Shown here piece by piece: positions 33,391 through 43,755 of a DNA stretch of 64,000 nt. The stretch comes from Linyphia triangularis. Its lineage: Eukaryota > Arthropoda > Arachnida > Araneae > Linyphiidae. Within the stretch, counting starts at the first letter, position 1. Every line of letters begins with the position of its first letter. The DNA lies in assembly GCA_963978545.1 (NCBI GenBank), contig OZ021732.1:23942688-24006687 (forward strand). The letters run 5' to 3'. Below the pieces are notes generated by a model that was not told the DNA's origin, ran no database searches, and saw only the letters and a list, made by a program, of their open reading frames with translations. The translations under genes were made by a program, and so were the position numbers.

Positions 33391-34854
33391 TTCAATTACC
33401 CATATGTTTACATAGGGTATAGCAAGTGTATAGCATTTAGACGAACTGACGTACTAAACGAATTGACGTACGATAGTCAAATTTGCTGTGCGGGTTAGTG
33501 GTAGCCATGGGACCTACGATTAAGGTTACGCAATCGTCCCCACCGAAATTCCCATAGAAATCTGATAAAAGTGGAAAAAGCTGAAAAACGAGTGTCTTTA
33601 ACACTCGCTTTTCAATCTTGAGCATCGCCCATCAACTATTGATATTTTTCTGTTTTTCGCACCAGGAAGGACAATGTAATGTCGATTGAATATCATCACC
33701 AATTTCCGAGTTTCGACGTTTTTTCCCATTCCCCCCCCCCCCCCTCTCTTCCCACGTAAAAATATCGCCAAACCCTCGATTTTCACTTAAATGAAGGAAA
33801 ATATGGAAACAGTAAATAATGCCGTATCAAATTTGAATGCAAGGATCAATATTATAGTGTATAGTCTCAAGTTTATGTAACTTATAATTTAATTTACTAA
33901 TGTGATGTCAAACAGAGTTGAAAAGCATTGTTTAACTTTGGAAATTATTAAAACTTTATGAAAATAGAGTTTAACGTACCTGCAGTATTGTCTAAAGTTG
34001 TTAAAACATCTGCCGCCTTTTTTCTGCATTAAATGATTTATGATGTTGAATATATTGGTTAATTAACTTGCCTAAAAAAAGTTGAATTTTCAGGGTTGTT
34101 GAACTTTTTACACTTCACCTGATCTGCATGAGATATTTTTTTGAGCTCTTAAATATTCTTTATCTAATAATAAATACTAAATATTTATAATTTAATTGAA
34201 TTAAAGTGTATTACATTTTCGGGGTAATTTCTTATATAGGACGCAAAAGAGGATAGTCAAAATCTCTAATTTTTATTTATCATTGAACCCTGGTAGTATC
34301 ATACTAATTGATGATACCCCTCCTCCCCCCTCAATTCCAAGTTGATAAATTATTATCGCGACTGTAACCACTCACGGTCATAATCGCACCACCCTTGATT
34401 GACCTCTAAATCCGCCCCTGGTTCCATCATTTGTCAATTCGGTTCGACTAGTAATGTAATTAGAGCTAGAGTCTTTACCGCCTCGAAAAATTGACCCCCC
34501 GAGAAGCTTTACTTAAAGTTTCTGCTTTTAAGATGTCCGAACAATATATACTCTGTCGCCAACGATCTTGGGGGGCCATTATAGTAATGAGTTAATAGCT
34601 CATCCACGACTGGACTATGCGGGTAGTCACAGATCTCCTTGGTTCTTTCCTCACCTCGGGCGTTAAGTAGCAGTCATCGGCGCTTCTCCACAATACCCCA
34701 TACTTTTCCTAGAATACCTTATCTCCCCGACTAACCAAAAAAGGGAGCGAACGATGGAAACAATTGGGATTCAAATGCAATCGGTTAGAAAAAAGAAGAA
34801 AAAAAAGTTCAAGAAGACGATTACTTATATTGAAAAAAAAAGAACGAACTTCCA

Positions 34855-34937
34855 TACCGGACCGGCCCATTTTTTTCAGACACTGACCGGCCCGGTGATT
34901 GCACCGGACAACCCTATGGCCAGTACGCCCCTGGTTA
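34855..34937 (-). mobile_element. Isolated end of another TIR element (CAGGGGCGTACTGGCCA type)
   Basis: The reverse complement of 34921-34937 is CAGGGGCGTACTGGCCA, followed by the GGCCCGG/CCGGTC blocks seen at ends of one arthropod hAT-like group. I did not find the opposite end. Nothing else is recognisable in 34430-35219 apart from A-rich stretches. Confidence 0.4.
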
Positions 34938-35424
34938 AGTCGTATCATAAATTTATTTTGAAAGTCCCAAAAAGGTCCCAAAAAAGTATAAATGAACCTA
35001 CAGAAATTTAGTAGACACCCTGTATGACAAGCATACTTATGACTTAAACCAAAAAAGATAATAGTTGATAAAGTCGTTTATTATATTTTATTACTTAATA
35101 ATTTTCTCCCAACGAGATTTACTGTGAAGATGTAAAGTAAATTTGGTCATATTTATAAAGATCCTTAATAAATATTTGTGGGTCCTTAAAAACTCCTTAA
35201 TTTTCAGTTTGAAGAAAGAGTGGAAACTAGAGATGGAACGGATGTGAGTTTTGCCGGATACCGGATTTCGGATATCCGGGGTACCATGTCTACCGGATAC
35301 GGATATCCGAAACGGATTTCACCGGATATCCGGCCGGATATTCGGTCTATATACTAAAAACGATAGTTATACGATATGCTATATGAAAAAAATGGTCATG
35401 ATATGAAGTATCAAGTAAATTATA

Positions 35425-35690
35425 AGTAGTGGTTAGCGCACCGCACTGCATGCCACAGGTCCATGGTTTGATTCGCGGACTGGGCAAGGTTGACTTAGCT
35501 GTTTATACCTGAAAGAAATAAACTGAGGAGGATCATGCATGCTTGGGAACTAAACACTGGGGTTCGGCGTCAGAATGACCATCTGACCGGAACATCTGTT
35601 ATGTGACACACAAATGCCACAGTCAAGAAAGCTGAGCTGGGCCCAGCAGGCCTTGGTCCACACGGGCTGTCGCGCCACTGAATTAATTTT
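35425..35690 (+). mobile_element. tRNA-derived SINE inside hAT copy A
   Basis: An A box (TAGTGGTTAGCGC) and a B box (GGTTTGATTCG) form a tRNA-like head. They are followed by a body and a GC-rich tail (GGGCCCAGCAGGCCTTGGTC, then GGGCTGTCGCGCCACTG). Copy B keeps only the tail segment (about 40452-40516), so the SINE was present before the copies diverged and copy B then lost the head. No target duplication was recognised. Confidence 0.65.
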
Positions 35691-35699
35691 TTATATTTA

Positions 35700-35956
35700 A
35701 ACTTTAGTTGATGAGTGAAAAAGATCTTTGTTGCTGATTTTATATCTTGTAATATTGATACTTTTAGTTTTTCATATAGTTCTGGCAGGGCTTTATCACG
35801 AAAATAATTTCTACTTGGAAGCGGATAACGAGGAGCTAGGTACTTTATTAACTGACCAAAGCCTTCTCTATTCACAATGGAGAATGGTTCAGCATCAAGA
35901 GCCATTAACTCACCTAAAATTATATTAAAAACATTTTTTACAATGTTGAAGTGCAA
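35700..35956 (-). pseudogene. hAT transposase, RNase H-like N-proximal segment, copy A
   Basis: The minus-strand open segment contains MALDAEPFSIVNREGFGQLI and the following RYPLPSRNYFRDKALPELY region, typical of BED-type hAT transposases (ZBED-like). It stops being transposase where the SINE sequence begins at about 35690. It is absent from copy B. Confidence 0.8.
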
Positions 35957-36266
35957 AATATAGCTACTTTCAATTTACTTCATGCATTGTTTATAATTGA
36001 TAAATGATTACAAAATTATACCGAATGCATTTATTAATAACAAAAGATTTATTTTAAATATTTTATGAAATTGAAGTCTTTTTTTTTTTTTTTTTTGTAA
36101 TGCACCTAAAACATTACGGATTTAAAGAAATCTAGTAGAAAACTTAAATTGTATCTATCGGAATATTCCGTCTTTAAATATAAACTTAAAAAATTTCGAA
36201 CCCAAAATTCATCAACATTATGTTATACCATATTTAAAATATATATTTAATTTTAAACAAACAAAA

Positions 36267-36627
36267 TTAGTACTTACATATTTTTGTGGTTAAGGCTTTT
36301 GCTTCAGGATCATCTAAACTCCACAATTTTGGTACAAATAATGTCGATTCCAATGTTGTCTGCGTGCATTTCTTGTTTTGATGAATTGTTTTTTCTTGTT
36401 CATCAATATTTGATGCATTTAGTGAGTCTTCATAAGCTTCGGTGAATTTCCTTATGCACACTTATTAAATGGTTCCATAAGGATTTTGTGGAAAAGGATT
36501 TTGGGCTTTTGCCGCGCACAATATATTTTTTAAACGATTCTGTGGATCAAGTAACACATAGGGCTTTGCTTTCGTCATTTCCATTAATTTTAAAATACCT
36601 TCGAATGGGTGATTTTAAATGAGCCAT
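36267..36627 (-). pseudogene. hAT transposase N-terminus with BED zinc finger, copy A
   Basis: The minus strand reads a BED finger (YFKINGNDESKALC, then SLWNHLISVHKE). The second zinc-binding Cys codon has become TGA, so the finger is interrupted. Downstream is a polar linker (NASNIDEQEKTIHQNKKCTQ) and an acidic stretch. BED fingers bind element ends in this transposase group. Copy B keeps the second Cys but has a 1-bp insertion upstream, so both are dead by independent lesions. Confidence 0.75.
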
Positions 36628-37476
36628 TATTAAAAATTATAAATTGGATTGTAATTGGAGAAAACTATGATTCAAGACATTCTAGAGAGCTAAATATAAT
36701 TCCACATTGTGGCGCTGCGTTAAAGACCTAAAAATTACAATACTTCATTTTACGTCAGAAAAAATATACCAGCTTTCAACTTCTGCCAATGAAAAATCAG
36801 AAATTAGACCATACCATTCACAGCATAAAAAGGGGTAGAGTATTATCGTCGATAGAAGAAAAAAAAAAAGCATTGAGGAGTGCGCATTGGCTATTTATTG
36901 CTTTTTACTCGCTAGCAAATGTCAGAAAAAAAAGAGGAAGTGAGAATAACTAAAACTCTTATAACTTATGTTATGGAAAAAAAGTACTATTTATTAGTAT
37001 TTCGGTTCGTGTTTTACGGAGAAGCATTCAAATATAACATCTGGAATTAATCAGATCATAAACTTGGAATGAAAAGAACATATTGCAAAACACGTATGAA
37101 GGATGTGTATGGAAAAATATTGGAGGAATGGTTTATGCTTATCAACTCGGCGCCAATAATACAGGGAAAGCATAGTTCTCACGAAGGAACTTTTTCGTTT
37201 TCTAACTTGACTGCAATTTAAGTCCAAGAAAAAAAAAATTAAGAAAAAAAAGTGTAGGATGCGGTGTCCCCTTTGTCCGAAAAAGATCCATATTTTTTGC
37301 AAAAAATTATTTCTTGTGGATACCTGGTGGCCGGATATATAGCCGGATATCCGAATGAAATTATCGGATGTCCGGTATTTCAAATCGGATATCCGACGGG
37401 GTTTCGGATGTTGAAAAATCAGCCGGATATCGGATATTTGCCGGATATCCGTACCATCCCTAGTGAGAACCCTGCA

Positions 37477-37654
37477 TTCGTCTCGGGTAATTCTGCTTCA
37501 AATTTTTTTTTTCTACAAAAGTTGTTTTTATATGCTACAAAGGGCATTTTCCCTGCTACTAAACTTGTTCTTACCTGCTCCGAAAGTCATTTTTTTTCTG
37601 CTCCAGAACTTAATATTACCTGCTCCAAATTTTTCTGAGTGACTGGGAGCCCTG
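37477..37654 (-). mobile_element. End of a CTGCTCC-repeat TIR element
   Basis: It contains four to five degenerate copies of (C)TGCTCCAAA-TTTTT and ends in GTGACTGGGAGCCCTG. The reverse complement of that end (CAGGGCTCCCAGTCAC) looks like a TIR. Similar CTGCTCC iteration marks the right end of 2711-4872. The other end was not found. Confidence 0.45.
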
Positions 37655-39039
37655 AATATATCACAGCAGTTAAAATTTAAAAATCCTTAAGAACGACTTA
37701 TTTTTGGTTGGTCCACTTGAACTTTTCGTTTTGGATCCTTAATACTCGATTGTAAATTAAAAATGTTTTAAGGCTATCCCATATTTGATTATTTCCTATT
37801 TTCTCCTACCGTTTTGGACCTATCATCCAAAAGTTAAGCACGGATAGGAAAATGTTAATTTTCGAACACCAATCTGAATTTGAACAGAACATGATAATAA
37901 GTCTAAGTTTTTTTCCAATATTTTTGAAATTTTGTATTTTATATGCAATAAGCGAAAAATTCGGTATAAAAAACATTTTAAACATATTTACTTGAAATTT
38001 AAAGTATTAAATATATAAAGCAAAAGATAGTATTATTTTAACTCTTAGAACTGTCTTGTATCAGTTTGCTAATAAATTATTAGTTTATAAAACTAAAACG
38101 TTCGTTAACAATCATCAGTCTTCCAATACAAATAGTGGCTCAGCATGGCCCTTGTGTTGCCTTTGCGCCACAAAACAACAAACAAACAAATCCAATACAA
38201 ATAGTTCGACATACATACTTTGGATACACGTGTATTAGGTCACTTGTTTATTATAATTGTTCGGAAAGAAGTGTCTAAATATATCTATAAAGAAGTGTCA
38301 AATTTAATACATTTTACAAAAAATAGATCATTAATTCATTATGCTGGAACCCATAATGAAACAAAAAGTGGATAAAAGATAACAGTAAATCTGACTGTTG
38401 ATAGAATTGAGAATGTTTTAACATTAATAAACTGAAATTGCAGTATAAAAATTGATGAATTGTAGTAATAAATAGTTTAATTTAACCAGATAGAAGAGTT
38501 TTAGCAAAAGTGTTTCTTCATAGTGTATATTTGCTAGTAAAATCTTTTGTGATCTTTGATAAATTTAGCAATGCTGAGGTGGTCTACTTTTATGGAATTT
38601 TTTTCCCCTTTAGAATATTACAAAATTTCCTTTTTACGCAATATTTTATATTGGAAAAACACATTTTTAGAGATTTTTGGTGCGGAGACGAAATTATATC
38701 TTTGTTCTCGCTATTGGTAAAACAAAGGGGCGATCACCCCCGTGTGGTTGGCATCCATGCACCAGTTTTCTTTCTATAGCACGTTGTTCATAGCCACCAG
38801 CAGGATTATTGGCAGGGGTGCAAAACTGCTGAAATTTTGTTTAAATCAGTAATTTTTTGGAACTGTTGCTTGTAAATTACTAATGAAATGTTAATTAACA
38901 AATAATATGCATAAATTTTCACTTTGATAATAAAAAAATAATTCACGTTGTATATTTTCCTCCTCCTGGTTATTTTATTTGATACCCAACCCAACCATAT
39001 TTAAAAAACTTTCTCTTACAAGAGAAAAGATATATATAT
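37655..39039. other. AT-rich spacer between two hAT copies
   Basis: Apart from the SINE-tail insertion at 38136-38190 I see no gene or repeat. The 89-codon open frame at 38510-38779 has no recognisable motif. Confidence 0.5.
38136..38190 (+). mobile_element. 55-bp retrotransposed SINE/LINE tail with perfect 14-bp target duplication
   Basis: TCCAATACAAATAG occurs at 38122-38135 and again at 38191-38204. Between them lies a 55-bp segment (GTGTTGCCTTTGCGCCACAA core) ending in (CAAA)n. The oligo-A-like tail and variable-length duplication indicate LINE-type retrotransposition of an extremely 5'-truncated copy. Confidence 0.8.
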
Positions 39040-40636
39040 TAGGGATGGAACGGATATCCGGCATATCCGGCTGATTTTTCAATATCCGAAACCCCGTCGG
39101 ATATCCGATTTGAAATACCGGACATCCGATAATTTCATTCGGATATCCGGCTATATATCCGGCCACCAGGTATCCACAAGAAATAATTTTTTGCAAAAAA
39201 TAATGATCTTTTTCGGACAAAGGGGACACCGCATCCTACACTTTTTTTTTTAATTTTTTTTTTTCTTGGACATAAATTGCAACATAATTGCGTATTATTG
39301 GCGCCGAGTTGATAAGCATAAACGATTCCTCCAATCTTTTTCCATACACATCCTTCATACGTGCTTTGCAATATGTTCTTTTCATTCCAAGTTTATGATC
39401 TGATTAATTCCAGATGTTATATTTGAATGCTTCTCCGTAAAACACGAACCGAAATACTAATAAATAGTACTTTTTTTTCCATAACATAAGTCTTCCCACT
39501 TTCTCCTTTTTTTCTGACATTTGCTAGCGAGTAAAAAGCAATAAATAGCTAATGCGCACTTCTCGATGTTTTTTTTTTTTTTTTTTTTTTCTATCGACGA
39601 TAATACCCTACCCCTTTATGCTGTGAATGGTATGGTCTAATTTCTGATTTTTCATTGGCAGAAGTTGAAAGCTGGTATATTTTTTCTGACGTAAAATGAA
39701 ATATTGTAATTTTTAGGTCTTTAACGCAGCGCCACAATGTGGAATTATATTTAGCTCTCTAGAATGTCTTGAATCATAGTTTTCTCCAATTACAATCCAA
39801 TTTATAATTTTTAATAATGGTTCATTTAAAATCACCTATTTGGAAGTATTTTAAAATTAATGGAAATGACGAAAGCAAAGCCCTCTATGTGTTACTTGCT
39901 CCACAGAATCGTTTAAAAAATATATTGTGCGCGGCAAAAGCCCAAAATCCTTTTCCAGACTTATGGAACTATTTAATGAGTGTGCATAAGGAAATTCACC
40001 GAAGCTTAAAAGACTCACTAAATGCATCAAATATTGATGAACAAGAAAAAACAATTCATCAAAACAAGAAATGCACGCAGACAACATTGGAATCGACATT
40101 ATATGTATGGAGTTTAGATGATCCTAAAGCAAAAGCCTTAACCACAAATATATGTAAGTACTAATTTTGTTTGTTATCACCTTGCTGTGTGTTTTTCGGG
40201 TAAAAGTAATATTGAATATTTATGCAGACTTGAGGAAGATTATCTTATGTTTACATTACATGATACAAGGTAAGAAGTTGAGTAACAATTTGCAAACGTA
40301 TTTCTGAAATATTTTCATCACATTTTAGATTGTTTGGTACAATTTTAAGTAACACACAAACAAAATGGTGATGAAGTTTCAAAATTGTTCAGCAAGTGTA
40401 GGTATTGGCATCACTAAAACATCGTTTCATCAACTAAAGTTTAAATAAAAAAATTAACTCAGTGGCGTGACAGCCCGTGTGGACCAAGGCCTGCTGGGCC
40501 CAGCTCAGCTTTCTTAGACCGAATATCCGGCCGGATATCCGGTGAAATCCGTTTCGGATATCCGTATCCGGTAGACATGGTACCCCGGATATCCGAAATC
40601 CGGTATCCGGCAAAACTCACATCCGTTCCATCCCTA
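39040..40636 (+). mobile_element. BED-finger hAT element, copy B, 8-bp duplication ATATATAT
   Basis: The ends are TAGGGATGGAACGGATATCC and its counterpart ending CCATCCCTA. ATATATAT flanks at 39032-39039 and 40637-40644. It is the reverse complement of copy A with a shorter interior (about 1.6 kb), lacking the RNase H-like segment. Because the target is a TA repeat, the duplication alone is weak, but the termini are clear. Confidence 0.88.
39817..40164 (+). pseudogene. hAT transposase N-terminus with frameshifted BED finger, copy B
   Basis: A 115-codon open frame starts like copy A (HLKSPIWKYFKINGNDESKA). A 1-bp insertion then shifts the Cys-containing part out of frame; the frame is recovered before NASNIDEQEKTIHQNKKCTQ. 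It ends shortly before the region where copy A continues into the RNase H-like segment. Nothing suggests a functional product. Confidence 0.75.
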
Positions 40637-40644
40637 ATATATAT

Positions 40645-41283
40645 GTATATTTTTTAATTATATTTTTGAGTTTTTTTCTATATTTCAAGTAGTATTCACA
40701 GAAGAACCAGAACCCATAGAAACAAAATTTTAAAAATCCGTTATGCATTGTTAATTTATTTTAATGTGCAATTGCAACTTTTTGAGCTACAAATCGTTTT
40801 CATAGGGATTGATCACCACAAATAAAAATCCCCTCCTAAATACTTCCCTTTTTTTTCCCTTCTTTTTTTTTTCTGCTTTGAAACTTGATTGAAATAATGT
40901 CAACCACAACGAGTATCAGAAACAAGCTTTGAGTATCTGCAAGTTTCAGATTGTTTGGATGACAGCAAGTGGGTAGTATCTAAGTAATAAAACGTGAACA
41001 AAACCGGTTAATTCGAAAGTAAAGCAATAGAAACGTGTGTAAAAGCGAGGCCTGTTCATAACATCCCAAAATTTGACAAAGGTTTTTCATCGACAATGAG
41101 TGTATCTGCATAGCTACAAAGTTTCAGCTCAATTACGAAATGCGTTTATTAGCATTCCGAACAGCCAATAAAAGCGTTTGTAAAAGTGGCCTTTTAGTGA
41201 CTATAGCAGTTCCAAAAACTTAAAAGAATGCATCGAATCTGCCTGCCATGTTTCAGTTCGATTGGATAAAGGCAAGTGTGTTA
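40645..41283. repeat. Degenerate tandem repeat, unit about 130-175 bp
   Basis: The phrases GTTTCAGnTCnATTnG and AAAAGCG...TAAAAGTGGCCT recur at about 40947, 41121 and 41249, and again at about 43009 after the hAT insertion (41292-42879). Copies are old. The first 270 bp (40645-40914) are plain AT-rich sequence. Confidence 0.5.
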
Positions 41284-41291
41284 GTCCTCGG

Positions 41292-41740
41292 CAAGGTCGT
41301 AGCCAGGATTTTTTTTCGGGGGGATATGCTCACCCATATTCAAGAATTGCTTTCAATAGTGATACGTATAAAACTTGAAATTAGTACTTTTAAATTAAAT
41401 ATCCTTAATTACTTAGTCAATTAAATCTTCGGCAGTATTTAGCAACATATATAATTTCTTAGTAAATAAAAATATATAAATTTTATTAATTAATTCCACT
41501 CACAAAATTTGCGGAAAATTAAGTTAAGCGCATATTTTGCCTCGTAATTCATAATAAACTAGGGGTGTGGAACATCACACAACTTTAATACTGACGTGGA
41601 TTTGTGTCATTTACCGTATGTATGTTTTCATCCTCCATATAGAATAAATGGCCAGTTTGACATTTTGGCACAGACAGACATTTTTTCTAGATTACTTTTT
41701 TGAAAACAGGATGTTTTGAAATCAGGACGTGAAGAAATGC

Positions 41741-41772
<32 letters not shown>

Positions 41773-42879
41773 TAATTGAAAGTAAAAACTTAACTGTCGA
41801 GGCTTTTTGGAAAATTTATAACGGACTTCTTGGTCAATGTCAATTTCTCTATGGATGGATATGAAATCCAAAACATTTAAGGCAATTGTAATAGAAAATG
41901 TTGCCGATTGCGACCGTTTACTATTCATTTTTTAGAGAAGAAGGGTATATGCATTAAGAATAAGTAGAACTAAATAATTAAATATACTCTTTTAAAGTCA
42001 TAGTGTGGTTTTGGAGTTGGCGAGGACTAGAGCAAACTTATATTTGCCTAAAATCTACGTCGAGTTTACACAATGCTACAAAACCTGTTGTACAACAATA
42101 ATGTTCATACATACTTTAAAAAAGAGCTGTGAAAAAAATTGAAGCAACATATAGGAGTATAAAATAATTTCTTATATTGAACAAATATTAGTTCTGTTCA
42201 ATACTATTTTCCCAGTACTTACAAACAATATCTAAACAGTGCTGACCAAACACTATAATCGATGGTGTATATTTTAAATGGATCATTATAATTTTTTTTA
42301 AGGATTTAACTAACACAGTGTCGTGTTATTTTTTAAAATAAAAAAAATTGGTACTTACTTTAATATTAAGAATTTAGCTCGTTTCTTAGGCAAAGCCTCG
42401 AGTGCAATACACTACATTATACGCAACTCGCAGTACTGCATTTTCTGAAGGAAAATATGCAAATGTCGGCCAGGAACTTTCTGAATCAGATCAGAGGTCA
42501 TCATTATGGTGCAAAGTGTCAAACCCAGACAGAAACGGTATTGTACCACTAATAGCCTGTAGGCAACAGACAGATGGGGGACGGGTAGGAAAGATGGAAT
42601 TGTCCTCCAAAAGAAAGAGGGGAAAAGAAAAAAAAGAACGAGGAGGAGATTTTCAGCTCTAATTCCTAGAAAGTCTCCCCGAAAAAGAGAGGTTCTCAAC
42701 ATAGAAGCAGACAATTTCACTACATTTTAGTATGAAAATTGTGGGGAGGGGGGGGGGGGAGAATTGGCTAATTTTATTTTGATTTTTAATTTCCTACAGC
42801 TTTTTTCTACAATTTAAAAATTTCGGGGGGGGGGGGGAGGGATATATATCTCCATATCCCTCCTCTGACTACGCGCATG
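41292..42879. mobile_element. hAT element of the G-tract family, internal-deletion copy
   Basis: The ends CAAGGTCGTAGCCAGGATTT and CTGACTACGCGCATG are decayed versions of the 13551-15845 TIRs. The flanks GTCCTCGG (41284-41291) and GTCCTCCG (42880-42887) match at 7 of 8 bases. Long G runs lie near the right end (42748-42759 and 42825-42837), and TTTCGGGGGG at the left. A run of about 30 A lies at 41739-41768. No transposase could be recognised. The 86- and 102-codon open frames near 42402-42720 have no known motif. Confidence 0.85.
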
Positions 42880-42887
42880 GTCCTCCG

Positions 42888-43368
42888 AAGCGACAATAGT
42901 TGAGTCTGTAAAAGTGGCCTGTCACTGATAGTGACAACCCCCAAAACTTGATAACTTGATAGACATCATATAAATCATACTTGATAGGACATCAAATCAA
43001 TCTGCCAAATTTCAGCTCAATTGGTTAGAGGCAATTGGGTTAATTATCTCTTCGCAGATATAAGCGTCACTTGCAAACAAATAAAATTGAAGTTTATACA
43101 AAGGATTTAAAAATACGAAATAGTAGTTATTTCTTCCAAGTTAGGAAAATAAGGAAAAAAAATCAAAAAAGCAACACTAAATAAGTAGTATAGGAAATGC
43201 TCAGTACAAAAAGAATAAAATACAGATACAAAAAATACAGAAACAAATTAGACACAAAAAAGAATAAAATTATACTAGACAACTGGCGCCTGAAAACCAC
43301 CTCTTAAATGTAATAAAGCAAACAAATTTATTACTCTTCCTGATATAAAATTTGTGGTTTAGTTTTAG
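42888..43368. other. End of the tandem repeat, then AT-rich sequence
   Basis: The first 180 bp continue the repeat described at 40645. The rest is A-rich without features. Confidence 0.4.
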
Positions 43369-43494
43369 AATCTATCCCCTGGCATCGTTGTCAGATCAGG
43401 CAGCAAGACATGGGAGTTGTATAAAGGAATTGATTGTGACGTTTCAAGCTAATCTCTATAACGCTGATCTTGGTCCATTTAAAAGTGAAGTGAA
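43369..43494 (+). CDS. Possible exon of an unidentified gene
   Basis: A 42-codon open stretch (IYPLASLSDQAARHG...LYNADLGPFKSEVN) has balanced amino-acid composition unlike the surrounding AT-rich noise. It is preceded by TTTTAG (acceptor at 43367-43368) and followed by AAT/GTGAGA (donor at 43495). I do not recognise the protein. A second frame is also open for 27 codons, so the reading frame is uncertain and this may be chance. Confidence 0.22.
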
Positions 43495-43755
43495 TGTGAG
43501 AAATTGTAATGTTTTGTTTACTTCTTCTTTTCGACAAGTTAAGCACGTTTTCAACATTTCAACAGCAAATTTATATTAAAAATTTGTATTAAAAAGAATA
43601 ATTTTTTCATATTTTCCCTTGCAGGTAATCTACATATATGTTACTGTGAAATTTTTTGAGTTTTATTTACCGTTGTATGTAAATGCAATTTTCAAAATAT
43701 TCAGTTGGTCAATAATTCAAGATTTGTTCTTAAGAGATTATCTTTCTTTAAAATA

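Larger units (their letters stand above)
30299..34420. mobile_element. hAT-type element, 4.1 kb, 8-bp duplication GTTCCATC
   Basis: The TIRs are CAGGCGCGGATTTGAAG and CTCTAAATCCGCCCCTG. GTTCCATC flanks perfectly at 30291-30298 and 34421-34428. Both ends are followed by C/G-rich ACCCCCC-type sequence. I found no convincing transposase, so it is either non-autonomous or heavily decayed. It contains a diverged internal duplication, a run of 14 C at about 33730-33743 and long T tracts. Confidence 0.9.
35228..37462 (-). mobile_element. BED-finger hAT element, copy A, decayed 8-bp duplication
   Basis: The ends are TAGAGATGGAACGGAT and ATCCGTACCATCCCTA, each followed by about 120 bp dense in the self-complementary motif CCGGATATCCG. 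The flanks GTGGAAAC (35220-35227) and GTGAGAAC (37463-37470) agree at 6 of 8 bases. A degenerate transposase lies on the minus strand, and a SINE is inserted near the left end. Copy B (39040-40636) has the opposite orientation. Confidence 0.88.

Noticed and set aside
38510..38779. An 89-codon frame as a gene
   Set aside because: Phe/Leu-rich translation of T-rich spacer, no splice or family support.
35228..40636. A single large transposon spanning both CCGGATATCCG ends
   Set aside because: Each copy has its own pair of ends and its own 8-bp flanking duplication, so they are two elements.
42402..42720. Opposing 86- and 102-codon frames inside the hAT copy at 41292
   Set aside because: They lie in low-complexity purine/pyrimidine-biased sequence and show no transposase motif.
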